64,000 nt of DNA from the NCBI RefSeq assembly GCF_024347455.1, contig NZ_AP025484.1, positions 1,957,000-2,020,999 on the forward strand. Direction: 5' to 3'. This document shows, one piece after another, positions 36,066 through 45,105 of this stretch. Each line of letters starts with the position of its first letter. Position 1 is the stretch's first letter. Source of the DNA: Vibrio echinoideorum (GTDB taxonomy: Bacteria > Pseudomonadota > Gammaproteobacteria > Enterobacterales > Vibrionaceae). The translations under genes and the position numbers were made by a program. The notes under the pieces are model-generated. The model did not search any database. It was given only the letters and a program-made list of their open reading frames with translations, and was not told where the DNA came from.

Positions 36066-36705
36066 GGTCTTGTTCCCCCATGTGAACTTTTAGTTTAGCG
36101 AGTGCGAGTCTTAGACGTGATTTCACAGTTCCAAGCGGGACATCGAGTTGTTGAGCGAGTTGTTCTTGCGATAACTCTTGGAAGTACACACCTTTCACAA
36201 TGGTTTTCTGAGCGAGAGGCAGCTTCTCTATCTGAGTCATGACGCGACGGCTCATTAGATGATCGCCAAACGGAAGCTGCTCATTTTGTGATTCGGCTAC
36301 CATGGCGTCTATCGGCCAAATGTCGTCAGCAATAGTTTGTTCTGCTTTGGCTTTTACCTTTCTCAGCATGTCGAAAGCAGCATTGCGCATCACGGTATAG
36401 ACCCAAGTGGTCGCTGCACCTTTCTCTTCGTTGTAGAGGTGCGCTTTCTTCCAAACGTTAGTCATCGTGTCTTGAACCAACTCGTTGGCAGCGGCTTCGC
36501 CACCCAACTTACTGATGCCGAAACGCTTGATTTTGGGAGCGAAGAATTTAAACAAACAAGTAAATGCCTGTTTATCTCTGTCTGAACCAACCAAAATCAG
36601 CCAGCTTGAGAGCTCTGTAGGTACCTTGCTTTCGGTCGGTAATTTATTGTTGGGGATAATGACATGCTCCTTGCCGTTCCCTGTACTTCTGCTTTCCACT
36701 TGCAT
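36058..36705 (-). CDS. rpoE: ECF sigma factor partnered with ChrR
   Basis: 215 aa. Region 2 (about 45-115: FKFFAPKIKRFGISKLG, AANELVQDTMTNVWKKA, VYTVMRNAAFDMLR) binds core and the -10. Region 4 (about 150-205: LPLAQKTIVKGVYFQELSQEQLAQQLDVPLGTVKSRLRLAL) binds the -35. It leads a minus-strand operon with chrR, phr and the lipid genes. A TGATCC element upstream suggests autoregulation. It is the ChrR-associated type, not the housekeeping envelope-stress RpoE. Confidence 0.92.
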   Translation of the reverse strand: MQVESRSTGNGKEHVIIPNNKLPTESKVPTELSSWLILVGSDRDKQAFTCLFKFFAPKIKRFGISKLGGEAAANELVQDTMTNVWKKAHLYNEEKGAATTWVYTVMRNAAFDMLRKVKAKAEQTIADDIWPIDAMVAESQNEQLPFGDHLMSRRVMTQIEKLPLAQKTIVKGVYFQELSQEQLAQQLDVPLGTVKSRLRLALAKLKVHMGEQDHD

Positions 36706-36737
36706 AGTAATTAACCATCATGCGAATTTGAGTGGCA

Positions 36738-36764
36738 TTACGTGGAAGGTGAAGGTCGGGATCA
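36738..36764 (-). promoter_or_regulatory. putative autoregulated promoter of the ECF sigma gene
   Basis: On the minus strand TGATCC (36764-36759) is followed after 15 bases by ACGTAA (36743-36738), 33 bases before the sigma ATG. TGATCC is the -35 I recall for ChrR-linked sigma factors; the -10 is less certain. Confidence 0.5.
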
Positions 36765-36815
36765 CTTTAAATTAAAATAATTTCTACTATACAAAATTAT
36801 AGTGAATAAAAGTGT

Positions 36816-37436
36816 TTATTGCCCCGTAATGATTTGATTCAGAAACGGAACTAACGACGGAAAACTAGCGGGTTCTGTGAACTCGGTTTTCTTTTCCAGA
36901 GGGATTGGCATCATTTCTAGCAATCGAGCGCATATCCATTGTGGGCTCTCAAAATCGGGTGTTGGATAAAGTGTTCTGATGGAGTCGTGATCTCGAAACA
37001 GTTGAGTCAAGAATGCGCTGAATACGTTGGGTACTTTGCATTCTAAGTCCGGCCAATGGGGCAGAGGGCGAAACTGGCTGTGAATCAGACCGTTCTCTGA
37101 TCGGAAAGGGCAATGAAGTTGTACAAGCTTTTGACCTTCGACGTCTATTTCGAGAATTTGGTCATCAGACATATTAAAGTCAACGATAGTTACTTTGGTT
37201 CCCCAAGAACTTAGGTTTTCAGAGTTAGTATCGTCTTGGGTGGCGAGAATGAAACCCTCTCCCTGTGCTGCGCGAGCAACCATTGCAAGGTACTTGGGCT
37301 CAAAAATACGTAATCTTTGACGACCCCCTGGCAAAAGAAAAATGGGGAGGGGAAACACGGCGAGTTCCAGAGAAGACGCTACGGGTGTTTCTGATTCGGC
37401 TTCTGTCCGTGTGATCTTCTCAGCTGAATTCTGCAC
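36816..37436 (-). CDS. LON substrate-binding-domain protein
   Basis: 206 aa covering only the N-terminal substrate-binding domain of Lon, without ATPase or protease parts. Visible: LAVFPLPIFLLPGGRQRLRIFEPKYLAMV near the N terminus and a helical C-terminal half. Such stand-alone domains resemble the PUA-like fold of cereblon. Function is unknown; it could bind misfolded proteins. It lies upstream of the sigma gene with 110 bases between, so a shared transcript is possible but the putative sigma promoter is in that gap. Confidence 0.85.
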   Translation of the reverse strand: MQNSAEKITRTEAESETPVASSLELAVFPLPIFLLPGGRQRLRIFEPKYLAMVARAAQGEGFILATQDDTNSENLSSWGTKVTIVDFNMSDDQILEIDVEGQKLVQLHCPFRSENGLIHSQFRPLPHWPDLECKVPNVFSAFLTQLFRDHDSIRTLYPTPDFESPQWICARLLEMMPIPLEKKTEFTEPASFPSLVPFLNQIITGQ

Positions 37437-37734
37437 ATAGCACTCCTTGGTTCATACATGATTTAGTCTGTACGAGTCTGATTCGTACGTTATTGAAAGA
37501 TGTATACGCGTGCTTGTTGAAGTTCGATCAATGTGGGGTGATGTTGTTGAACAGGAACTTAGGGAGAAGGAGGCGTCGTTTTTTGTCGCATTTATTCGCA
37601 ATTTAATTGGTTTAACCTTTTTTAACTTACGTCATTAGGTAATATATGAACAAATAGTAAGCGAATGGATAGCGGCCAAACGATGCTTCTATCTAACGGT
37701 CTTCTTTACCTGACATCACATCAAAGGAATGGTC

Positions 37735-38121
37735 ATGATTGTTATCTATGGTATCAAAGAGTGCTTAAACCCAATTAAATTGCAGCTCTCTAATGTTTTG
37801 CAGCAATGCTTAAAAAGCGAGATGGGCTTACCTGATGACAAGCGAGCGCATAGATTTGTGCCATTGGAAAGAGACGATTTCTTTTACCCTGAAGGAAGAA
37901 CAGAAGCGTACACCGTCATTGAGATCAATATGATGGAAGGACGAGCGGTGAATACTAAAAAGCGCTTAATTAAGAAAATATTTTCTGAAATAGAAAAGCA
38001 GCTGGCTATTTCTCCTATTGATATCGAAATCACCATTAAAGAACAACCATCGCACTGTTGGGGGTTCCGTGGGATGACGGGCGATGAAGCCCAAGACCTT
38101 AGGTATAAAGTGAAGGTTTAG
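37735..38121 (+). CDS. tautomerase-superfamily-like protein lacking Pro1
   Basis: 128 aa. The order of conserved blocks (GLPDDKRAHRFVPLERDDFFYPEGRT, then IEINMMEGRAVNTKKRLIKKI and DIEITIKEQPSHCWGFRGMTGDEA) resembles the larger tautomerase family. In tautomerases the catalytic residue is the N-terminal Pro after Met; here the start reads MIVIYG with no Pro. AAAGGA 6 bases upstream fixes ATG 37735. It may have lost tautomerase chemistry. The 298-base gap upstream (37437-37734) shows no other gene. Confidence 0.75.
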   Translation: MIVIYGIKECLNPIKLQLSNVLQQCLKSEMGLPDDKRAHRFVPLERDDFFYPEGRTEAYTVIEINMMEGRAVNTKKRLIKKIFSEIEKQLAISPIDIEITIKEQPSHCWGFRGMTGDEAQDLRYKVKV

Positions 38122-38167
38122 ATCTTCTCCGGTGGTTGGCTCCGCCAGTGTTTATTTATGCGTTTAA

Positions 38168-38195
38168 TTGAGCCTGATTCAACAGTCAGGCTCAA
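38168..38195. terminator. hairpin between convergent genes
   Basis: Perfect 10-bp stem TTGAGCCTGA / TCAGGCTCAA with an 8-base loop, but no T-tract. It may act weakly in both directions. Confidence 0.5.
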
Positions 38196-38208
38196 GTGAT
38201 GATTCCTT

Positions 38209-39030
38209 CTAGCTTTCATCGCTCTCTTTTAAGTATTGGTGCCAGTTGTCGTTGATGACATCAAAGTGCTCCACGCAAAACTCTTTTCTATCTTTCAAAT
38301 AGTCGTTTTCCACTTCATCGAGCAAGTTCTTATAGGCTTCAGGGTCACTTCCATAGACCAAACACAGAGTAGAGAAGTAACGCTGGAGATCAAAACTGTG
38401 TTCATCGATGTATTCACCTAAATCATAATACTCTGGGCGATCTTCTGACTCGAAAGCAAACATGTCGGCTGCACTTATTGCGGCATCTCCGCCATGCTCT
38501 ACGTAATTGAGCAGCAATATTGTTGCTAGGTTATCAACGGCATCTTCTTCTTTACCCAATATTGCGATCTTTTGGTCTTCGATGTAGGCGTGTCCTGCCT
38601 CGTGTAACAGCGTATGCAGCAAGGTATCAATGGCCCCAGTTTGTGCCGATTTCCCGTACTCTTTTTCGTATTGGTTCTTCTCAAAGTAATTGAGTGATTC
38701 AGCGTAAAAGCTATAGGGGATGAGTACTTGATGCGTTTGCGGATCGTAGAGTGGGCCTTCATCACCGCCGTATTGAATGGTTAATGGTTTTTCAAACATG
38801 AAGAGCTGGTTTGATAGATCAATCATAGTGTCATTGACACCACTGAGTTGAATCTCTTTTTTGACCTGTTGTTCTGCCTTATTTTGAGGCACGGAAAACT
38901 CGATCATAAGGTTGCTGGGTAGCGTGTTTTCATTGGATGTTTCACTGGACGCATAAGTTGTGGCAAACACAGATCCAATGGCTAGGCTATAGATAAGTGC
39001 TCGTTTCTGCGCGTGTTTCAGAAATGTCAT
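38209..39030 (-). CDS. DUF4344 putative zinc metallopeptidase, secreted
   Basis: 273 aa from ATG 39030, with signal peptide (about 1-27, ending YASS). The zinc motif HEAGH is in LLHTLLHEAGHAYI (about residue 140), followed by a Glu-rich EEDAVDN that may supply the third ligand. The pattern fits DUF4344, a family of putative metallopeptidases with unknown substrates. AGGGATCC precedes the chosen start; an upstream frame adds 9 residues. Confidence 0.85.
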   Translation of the reverse strand: MTFLKHAQKRALIYSLAIGSVFATTYASSETSNENTLPSNLMIEFSVPQNKAEQQVKKEIQLSGVNDTMIDLSNQLFMFEKPLTIQYGGDEGPLYDPQTHQVLIPYSFYAESLNYFEKNQYEKEYGKSAQTGAIDTLLHTLLHEAGHAYIEDQKIAILGKEEDAVDNLATILLLNYVEHGGDAAISAADMFAFESEDRPEYYDLGEYIDEHSFDLQRYFSTLCLVYGSDPEAYKNLLDEVENDYLKDRKEFCVEHFDVINDNWHQYLKESDES

Positions 39031-39282
39031 TGTGGATCCCTGTGATTGGTTTCGCATTGGTTGTGCTGCGGTCTTTCTCGTAGTGACACTGGTGAGTGAA
39101 ATGTCACTTATCGTTGGTTCATATATTCTAGAATGATTACTGAGTAACGAGCGAGTGATAATCAGTTTAGGTTATATTTCATTCTACTGGCTATTTGTCA
39201 GATAAATTTCGGTTCACGTAACCCCTTGTGCTATACTCCGCGCCCCAATCCGAATTGGCTTGCTTAATCTTAGGAAAATATT

Positions 39283-39639
39283 ATGAGTGTTAAAAACGAA
39301 CTTCAACAAATTAACAACCGTCTAGACAAGTGTCGCAACAAGTTAGCGGCTGCTAAAACTCGTAATGATCGTCCTGTTGTTCGTCAATTTGAAGACGAGA
39401 TTAAAAAGCTAACCAAGAAAATTGCCCAGCTTAAACACAAAGAAAGCTTTGATGTGAATCAAGAGCGTAAATCGCTGATTGATATGCCATTTAGCCGTGA
39501 AATTACAAAAGCTGAGCAAGCGGATATGGGGAAACTGAAAAAGTCTGTAAAAGGATTAGTGATTGTTCACCCAATAACGAAGATTGGTAAAGAACTTCGC
39601 ATTGAGGTTATGACAGGGTATGCCCCGAAAAAATTCTAA
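39283..39639 (+). CDS. yibL: YibL-family ribosome-associated protein
   Basis: 118 aa, very basic. The N-terminal half is a coiled coil with Lys/Arg (INNRLDKCRNKLAAAKTRND, then EIKKLTKKIAQLKHK), and the rest ends in GYAPKKF. E. coli YibL (120 aa) co-purifies with ribosomes, but its task is not known. TAGGAAAATATT precedes the ATG. A terminator starts 23 bases after the stop. Confidence 0.9.
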   Translation: MSVKNELQQINNRLDKCRNKLAAAKTRNDRPVVRQFEDEIKKLTKKIAQLKHKESFDVNQERKSLIDMPFSREITKAEQADMGKLKKSVKGLVIVHPITKIGKELRIEVMTGYAPKKF

Positions 39640-39662
39640 TTGCCAGCAATGGTAATAAAAGA

Positions 39663-39685
39663 GGAGCTAGCAATAGCTCCTTTTT
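39663..39685 (+). terminator. intrinsic terminator of yibL
   Basis: Stem GGAGCTA / TAGCTCC, 4-base loop, then TTTTT. The rest of the 315-base gap to gltS (39640-39954) holds this terminator and a possible 11-codon leader frame at 39759-39794 with an almost perfect ribosome-binding site. Confidence 0.92.
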
Positions 39686-39954
39686 GCTTTTTTAGGTATT
39701 CAGAAATAGATTGATCAGCAATATTATTACTGTCGACTTATACTTTCGGGAGGTGATTATGGTCACAAAATCGTCACTCTCCTTTAAAAGTTAACGTGCT
39801 ACTAACATGGCACTAAGTGGGCGCAGTAATGTGTTCAGTTTTTTCATCTACAATTTCTCACCCATTTTCGTAAATATAGGTAGAGCAGCACACACAATTA
39901 CAGACAAAACTAGACTCATTAAGGAAGATGAGAACGTAATAAAATAGAGGTTAT

Positions 39955-41181
39955 ATGAATCACTTAATTTCAATAGGGCCACTAGAATCTTTCCTAATCG
40001 CGATTAGCGTTTTGTTTCTAGGTCATTTTGTTAATGCAAAGCTTCCGGTTCTCAAAAAGTACAATATTCCTGAGCCCATCGTCGGTGGCTTGATCGTCGC
40101 TTTTGCTATTACAGCCCTACACTTTAACGGACTTGACCTAGAGTTCTCGTTACCACTACAGAACACATTCATGTTGATGTTCTTTGCAACTGTTGGCCTT
40201 GCTGCTAACTACACCCAATTGATAAAGGGTGGTGCAAAGGTATTTCTGTTCTTAGGGGTAGCCTCGGTTTATATCATTATCCAAAATGGTGTGGGCGTGA
40301 CGCTAGCAACGGCACTTGGCCTTGAACCTTTGATGGGTTTGATCGCTGGTTCTATCACGCTATCTGGCGGTCACGGTACCGGTGCGGCTTGGTCACAAAC
40401 CTTCGCAGACACATTTGGTATTGCTAATACCCTAGAGATCGCGATGGCTTCAGCCACATTTGGTTTGATTATTGGCGGTATCATCGGCAGCCCTGTGGCT
40501 CAAAAGCTGATTGATAAGAACAAGCTTGAATCTGAATATGGTACTGGCACACAAACGCACGAGCGTTTTCCTGAACTCGTTACTTACAATGAGTATGAAG
40601 AAGACAAAGTGACGGCGAAGAAGGTGATTGAAATTTTGTTCATCCTTCTTATCTGTATCACGGGTGCGAAATACCTAGAGCAGTGGGTAGCAACCTTTGA
40701 GATTTCTTGGTTGATGATTCCTGACTTCGTTTACGCGTTGTTTATCGGTGTGTTTATCACCAACGTTTTTGAAGTCACTAAGCTGCACAAAACCGACAGC
40801 GAAACGGTCGATATTCTTGGTACTGTGTCATTGTCATTGTTCTTAGCCATGGCGCTAATGAGCCTGAAATTGTGGAACATTTTTGATCTTGCGATTCCGT
40901 TCTTAGTTATCCTTGGTGTTCAGGCGGTGGTGTTAGGTGTCTTCTCGTACTTTGTTACTTTCAAAGTGATGGGCTCTAACTACGATGCGGCAGTAATGGC
41001 TGGCGGTCACTGTGGTTTTGGCTTAGGCGCAACGCCGACAGCGGTAATGAATATGGGCTCTTTGGTGAACCGATTCGGGCCGTCACCACAAGCGTTCATG
41101 GTGGTGCCAATTGTTGGCGCATTCTTCATCGATATCGTTAACCTGATTATCCTACAAGGATACATCTCTTTTATTGGCTAA
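39955..41181 (+). CDS. gltS: GltS-type sodium/glutamate symporter
   Basis: Inner-membrane transporter of 408 aa, close to the 401 aa of E. coli GltS. It has two related halves: SGGHGTGAAW (about residue 140) and GGHCGFGLGATPTAVMN (about 345) are the paired re-entrant loops that bind Na+ and glutamate. AGAGG lies before the ATG. It is a single gene between terminators. Confidence 0.95.
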   Translation: MNHLISIGPLESFLIAISVLFLGHFVNAKLPVLKKYNIPEPIVGGLIVAFAITALHFNGLDLEFSLPLQNTFMLMFFATVGLAANYTQLIKGGAKVFLFLGVASVYIIIQNGVGVTLATALGLEPLMGLIAGSITLSGGHGTGAAWSQTFADTFGIANTLEIAMASATFGLIIGGIIGSPVAQKLIDKNKLESEYGTGTQTHERFPELVTYNEYEEDKVTAKKVIEILFILLICITGAKYLEQWVATFEISWLMIPDFVYALFIGVFITNVFEVTKLHKTDSETVDILGTVSLSLFLAMALMSLKLWNIFDLAIPFLVILGVQAVVLGVFSYFVTFKVMGSNYDAAVMAGGHCGFGLGATPTAVMNMGSLVNRFGPSPQAFMVVPIVGAFFIDIVNLIILQGYISFIG

Positions 41182-41231
41182 TATCAAATAGCCAATATGA
41201 TATCTGCTAATACAAAGCAGTTGATACAAAG

Positions 41232-41256
41232 AAAGCCAGTCGATTGACTGGCTTTT
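41232..41256 (+). terminator. intrinsic terminator of gltS
   Basis: AAAGCCAGTC pairs with GACTGGCTTT across a 4-base loop, ending in TTTTTT. Confidence 0.92.
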
Positions 41257-41364
41257 TTATTGCTAGCGTGAAGCTAAGACGTGGCGTTTGGTTATCTAAA
41301 TGAAAATAACCACTTCAATTTTTCCCGAAATTGAGGCTGTACGTATTGTTTACTCACTCGCTAT

Positions 41365-42513
41365 TTATGACGCTGAACTTACCTGCAACTCTTTCAGTAG
41401 AGGAAACGCGGCTTTGATGTGTTCACCTGTAACAATGAAACCCACCAGTTTATTCTCTTCATTGAAGCCTTTCGCAATCATTCCTTTAGGATCAAAGCGA
41501 GTCTCCCAACTCTGTGCGGTTTGAATATCACGACCTGCCAATTGAATAGGGTAACTTGGTGTTTTCACCTTAGTAATAATATGCGGTAGGTTTAGCTTTC
41601 CTTCCCCCGTGGTGAGTTGTTTCGCTAATACGTTAGCCGACAATATAGCGGGTTGTAGGTAAGCCATCACTCGACCTTGAATCTCAGTACAATCCCCAAT
41701 GGCATAGACATTTTTGATGTTGGTTCTCATGGTTTCGTCAACGAGAATACCTCTATTCACATCAATGTCCGCTTGTTTGGCTAATGCTGTGTTTGGCTTT
41801 AACCCTGCTGCGGCGATGACTACATCGGTTTTGATTAATCGAGAAGAGGTCGTTTGTAACCGGACTCCATCAGCAAGGTAAGTCGCGTGGCTTACCGTAG
41901 CATCAGTCTCAACGGTTACACCGGCTTTACGAAGCTCTCCCTCCAACTCTAGAGAGACAAAAGGTGGCACCAAACTACTTAATAGGTAACTTGCAGGTTC
42001 AATGATCGTGACATTTTTACCCGACGTTTGAAGATCGAAAGCGAGCTCAACTCCAATGAGCCCGCCACCAATGACGGTGATTCGCTTGGCTGCATCGATC
42101 TGAGCTTTGTGTTTTTCGAACTCTTCTAAGCTATTTAGCGTAATGGTCGCTCCAGGGTTCAAGCCTTCGGCTGGCGGTATGAAAGGCGTAGCACCTGTCG
42201 CCAGTACAAGTTTTGAATACGGGATGACATCGTCACCGGCGACAATGAATTGTTGCTCGGTATTAATCTCGCTTACCCAAACGTTGGTTTTAATGACAAC
42301 GTTATATTGCTCAGCCAATTGTTGAGCAGTATTGATCGCAAGCTGCTGAGGTGTTTGAGCCTGACTAAACACATGCGAAAGGTTGGGTTTACTGTACTCT
42401 ATGCCTGCATCAGCTGTGACCATAGTGATCGCGATATTTTGGTCAGCTTTACGGAGCATCTTGATGGTTTGTAGGGCAGCAAAACCGCCACCCACAATGA
42501 CAATATTTTCCAT
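41365..42513 (-). CDS. norW: NorW, NADH:flavorubredoxin reductase
   Basis: FAD enzyme of 382 aa that passes electrons from NADH to the rubredoxin domain of NorV. Two dinucleotide folds are visible: VGGGFAALQT (residue 6 on) and VIGGGLIGVELAFD (about residue 146), plus the FAD-closing YAIGDCTEI (about 270). The start is ATG 42513, almost touching the norV stop (42515). E. coli NorW is 377 aa. It is coupled with norV under the sigma-54 promoter upstream. Confidence 0.93.
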   Translation of the reverse strand: MENIVIVGGGFAALQTIKMLRKADQNIAITMVTADAGIEYSKPNLSHVFSQAQTPQQLAINTAQQLAEQYNVVIKTNVWVSEINTEQQFIVAGDDVIPYSKLVLATGATPFIPPAEGLNPGATITLNSLEEFEKHKAQIDAAKRITVIGGGLIGVELAFDLQTSGKNVTIIEPASYLLSSLVPPFVSLELEGELRKAGVTVETDATVSHATYLADGVRLQTTSSRLIKTDVVIAAAGLKPNTALAKQADIDVNRGILVDETMRTNIKNVYAIGDCTEIQGRVMAYLQPAILSANVLAKQLTTGEGKLNLPHIITKVKTPSYPIQLAGRDIQTAQSWETRFDPKGMIAKGFNEENKLVGFIVTGEHIKAAFPLLKELQVSSAS

Positions 42514-42514
42514 A

Positions 42515-44020
42515 TTACTTCTCCACAAACACTTCTTTACCTAAGTGGCACTCTGGGCAAAGGAAATCATCAGGTACCTGCGCCCAAGGTGTTCCTGGTT
42601 CAACTCCTTGGTAAGGTTCGCCCAATTGTGGGTCGTACACCCATTCGCATACTGTGCAACGCCAACAAGTGCAGTCTGCGCTGTGTACTGACTTGTCTTG
42701 CGCTTCTTCTGGCTTCTGCTCTGTTGTGTCTTTGAGCTCGGCAGTGGTGTTTGCCGGTGCTGGTGTGGCCTCAAGTGGTGTTACATTACGTGATACTTGT
42801 TTTGGTACGCTCACTTCATCGGCGTCTACGCGCCATACTTCAGCGAGTGTCATGCCGTAATCGATGCATTGACGTAGTGCGTCTGTGTCTGGTTTCCAGT
42901 GGATGTGTTGTGGCGCACTGACTTCGAAGTTTGCTTCATGTAGTCGAGCGTCGATGCGTTTTACTGCGCCTCCCGTCCAGCCTGAAGAGCCAAATGCTGC
43001 AGCTCTTTTACCTGCAAAGCGTAAGCCGTGGATCTCTTCTAGTAGTGCAGCGATTTGCGGCATCATCACGTTGTTCATTGTCGATGATCCAACAAGCACA
43101 CCCTTTGAACGGAAGATATTGGCAAGAATGTCATTCTTGTCGTGCTTAGAGATATTGAAGACCTTGATTGCCGTTTCTGGGCTGCCTTTGCGGATACCCT
43201 TAGCGATAGCATCGGCCATCATGCGGGTGTTATTCGACATGGTGTCGTAGACAATGGTGATGCGGTCTTCTTTGTAGGCTTTAGACCACTCGTAATATTG
43301 CTCAACGATTTGGGTCGCGTTGTCGCGCCAAATACAGCCATGAGAGGTTGCGATAACATCGATAGGCACACCCAAGCTCAATACTTCTTCGATCTTTGCT
43401 TTCACTAAAGGTGCGAAAGGCGTCAAGATGTTCGAGAAGTAACGTAGGCATTGATCATGCAATTCAACTTGGTCTAACTGATCATTGAACAGGTTTTCAT
43501 CACAGTAGTGCTGACCAAAAGCGTCGTTACTGAACAGAATTTCATCGCCAGTCAGGTAAGTCGCCATTGAATCTGGCCAGTGCAACATCTTCATTTCTAC
43601 AAAGATAAGCTGTTTACCGTTACCCACGTCAAGTGTGTCACCGGTTTTAACGGTTCTGAAGTTCCAGTCTGGCTGGTGATGATGGCCAACAATTGAGTTA
43701 ACACCCGCTTCGGTGCAGTAGACCGGTGTGTTTGGAATTTTGGCTAGTAGCGCTGAGAGCGCACCCGAGTGATCTTCTTCAGCGTGTTGACAAATAATGT
43801 AGTCGATATCGTTGATGTCGATTTCCATCTCAAGGTTTGCTAAGAATTGCTCAGTAAAGCGGTGGTCAACAGTATCAACTAGAACCGTTTTCTCTTCACG
43901 AATCAGGTACGAGTTATAACTTGTACCTTTGTTCATGTGGTATTCCTTACCATGGAAGTGTTCTGTTTCCCAATCGTGGACGCCGACCCAGTGAACATTT
44001 GATTTAACGTGAATAGTCAT
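42515..44020 (-). CDS. norV: NorV, anaerobic NO reductase flavorubredoxin
   Basis: Reduces nitric oxide to N2O under low oxygen, protecting the cell. 501 aa in three parts: an N-terminal beta-lactamase-fold di-iron domain (about 1-250; HAEEDHSG supplies iron ligands), an FMN-binding flavodoxin domain (about 255-395; [16 protein letters not shown]) and a C-terminal rubredoxin (about 445-497; two CxxC pairs, CTVC and CPEC). A Thr/Pro/Glu-rich linker precedes the rubredoxin. No norR gene adjoins, although NorR boxes do. Confidence 0.95.
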   Translation of the reverse strand: MTIHVKSNVHWVGVHDWETEHFHGKEYHMNKGTSYNSYLIREEKTVLVDTVDHRFTEQFLANLEMEIDINDIDYIICQHAEEDHSGALSALLAKIPNTPVYCTEAGVNSIVGHHHQPDWNFRTVKTGDTLDVGNGKQLIFVEMKMLHWPDSMATYLTGDEILFSNDAFGQHYCDENLFNDQLDQVELHDQCLRYFSNILTPFAPLVKAKIEEVLSLGVPIDVIATSHGCIWRDNATQIVEQYYEWSKAYKEDRITIVYDTMSNNTRMMADAIAKGIRKGSPETAIKVFNISKHDKNDILANIFRSKGVLVGSSTMNNVMMPQIAALLEEIHGLRFAGKRAAAFGSSGWTGGAVKRIDARLHEANFEVSAPQHIHWKPDTDALRQCIDYGMTLAEVWRVDADEVSVPKQVSRNVTPLEATPAPANTTAELKDTTEQKPEEAQDKSVHSADCTCWRCTVCEWVYDPQLGEPYQGVEPGTPWAQVPDDFLCPECHLGKEVFVEK

Positions 44021-44057
44021 AATGATAATACCTTATTTAAATATCTGAGGTCATCAT

Positions 44058-44073
44058 TGCATTAGCTGTGCCA
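44058..44073 (-). promoter_or_regulatory. sigma-54 promoter of norVW
   Basis: On the minus strand TGGCACAGCTAATGCA shows the -24 GG and -12 GC exactly 10 bases apart, 38 bases before the norV ATG. Confidence 0.88.
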
Positions 44074-44127
44074 TGTTTTTAACTTGTTGTTTTATATGTA
44101 TTTTGTTTTAATTTGATAAATAATTGT

Positions 44128-44183
44128 GTCATTATGACTTGTAGGTATTTGTGTTTATAATGATACGGATGTGTCGTTATGAC
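44128..44183. promoter_or_regulatory. NorR enhancer boxes upstream of norVW
   Basis: GTCATTATGAC (44128-44138) is a perfect GTCA-N3-TGAC box, and GTCGTTATGAC (44173-44183) has one change. Their centres are 45 bases apart, 55-110 bases upstream of the -24 element, as expected for a NorR-activated sigma-54 promoter. A degraded third box may lie midway (about 44153-44166). Confidence 0.85.
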
Positions 44184-44188
44184 TTTAT

Positions 44189-44212
44189 GTGGATGTGGAT
44201 GTGGATGTGGAT
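44189..44212 (+). repeat. four tandem copies of GTGGAT upstream of the NorR boxes
   Basis: A perfect hexanucleotide array six bases from the distal NorR box. Changes in copy number would not move the boxes relative to the promoter. Confidence 0.95.
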
Positions 44213-44297
44213 ATTGGCATGGGATGTGGGTAAAGACAGCTGAAACAGTATCTCTACAAATTTGGCTAAGTGATAGGGAAAAATCGGTAGCAGAGAT

Positions 44298-44323
44298 AAA
44301 AAAGGCCAGACGAGTGTCTGGCC
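44298..44323 (-). terminator. intrinsic terminator of nfsB
   Basis: On the minus strand GGCCAGAC / GTCTGGCC with a 4-base loop, followed by TTTTTT. It separates nfsB from norVW. The 428-base gap (44021-44448) also holds the sigma-54 promoter, NorR boxes, a hexamer repeat and an 8-bp inverted repeat TTTAACAG/CTGTTAAA at 44341-44365. Confidence 0.92.
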
Positions 44324-44448
44324 AAAACAAGGCAGTGTAATTTAACAGTCTAAAGTGCTGTTAAAACTATATTTTTGTAAAACGAAAAAGCGTTTTAAAA
44401 ATTAAAGCGTTGTAGCTATCAGTACATAATGCATATGCATTGGAGTTA

Positions 44449-45105
44449 TTACAGTGTTGTAACCACTTCATCAAGCGCTAGACGTGCTTTTGGTTTACCG
44501 TGGTTATAGTCTTCGCCGTCTTTGTGGTAGCCGATAGCTAGTGCTACATCAACAACGTGACCTTCTAGTTCGTCAGCAAATTCTTCGCCTATCAGAGCTG
44601 CGTCTACGCCTTCCATAGGTGTTGAAGCGATGCCAAGACGAGCTAGTGTGTGCAGTGTGTTACCTAGTGCGATGTAAACTTGAGACTTAGTCCAGTTACC
44701 GTTAAAACCCGTTTCGTCTGTGTTCATTTCTGCGAATGCGTAAGCACCCAAGAATTGCTCGTACATTTCAGCGGGTAGGTGACCAGAGCTTACTTCTGTG
44801 TCAGCACGCTTAGCGAATTTCTCTTTCGTGTACTTAGGATCGTGAGCAAACAAGATCGTATGTGATGCTTCTTTCGCATGTGGTTGGTTAAACTGGAACA
44901 TGTTCTCGAAAGTATTGTGGAAGCGTTGTTTTGCTGCGTCACTCTCAATGATGATGAATTTCCAAGGCTGAGAGTTGATAGAAGAAGCTGACAAACGAAG
45001 TGCTTCTTTGATTACTTCCATGTCTTCCGCAGAGATGCGTTTTTCTGCATCGTATTTTTTAGCTGTGTAGCGAGTGTTTAGATCTGAAATGATTGGATGA
45101 GTCAT
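44449..45105 (-). CDS. nfsB: NfsB-type oxygen-insensitive NAD(P)H nitroreductase
   Basis: FMN enzyme of 218 aa, homologous to E. coli NfsB and Vibrio FRase I, reducing nitroaromatics, quinones and free flavin. Motifs: RYTAKKYD at the N terminus, RLSASSINSQPWKFI (FMN phosphate and substrate region), and the C-terminal ALAIGYHKDGEDYN. Single gene with its own terminator. The 313-base gap upstream (45106-45418) has AT-rich promoter-like sequence and an imperfect dyad near 45341-45377 (AATCACT...AGTGATT), but no gene that I can support. Confidence 0.92.
   Translation of the reverse strand: MTHPIISDLNTRYTAKKYDAEKRISAEDMEVIKEALRLSASSINSQPWKFIIIESDAAKQRFHNTFENMFQFNQPHAKEASHTILFAHDPKYTKEKFAKRADTEVSSGHLPAEMYEQFLGAYAFAEMNTDETGFNGNWTKSQVYIALGNTLHTLARLGIASTPMEGVDAALIGEEFADELEGHVVDVALAIGYHKDGEDYNHGKPKARLALDEVVTTL

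Noticed and set aside
44079..44330. 83-aa minus-strand frame with a Pro-His repeat upstream of norV
   Set aside because: The Pro-His run is only the translation of the GTGGAT array, and the frame covers the sigma-54 promoter, NorR boxes and nfsB terminator.
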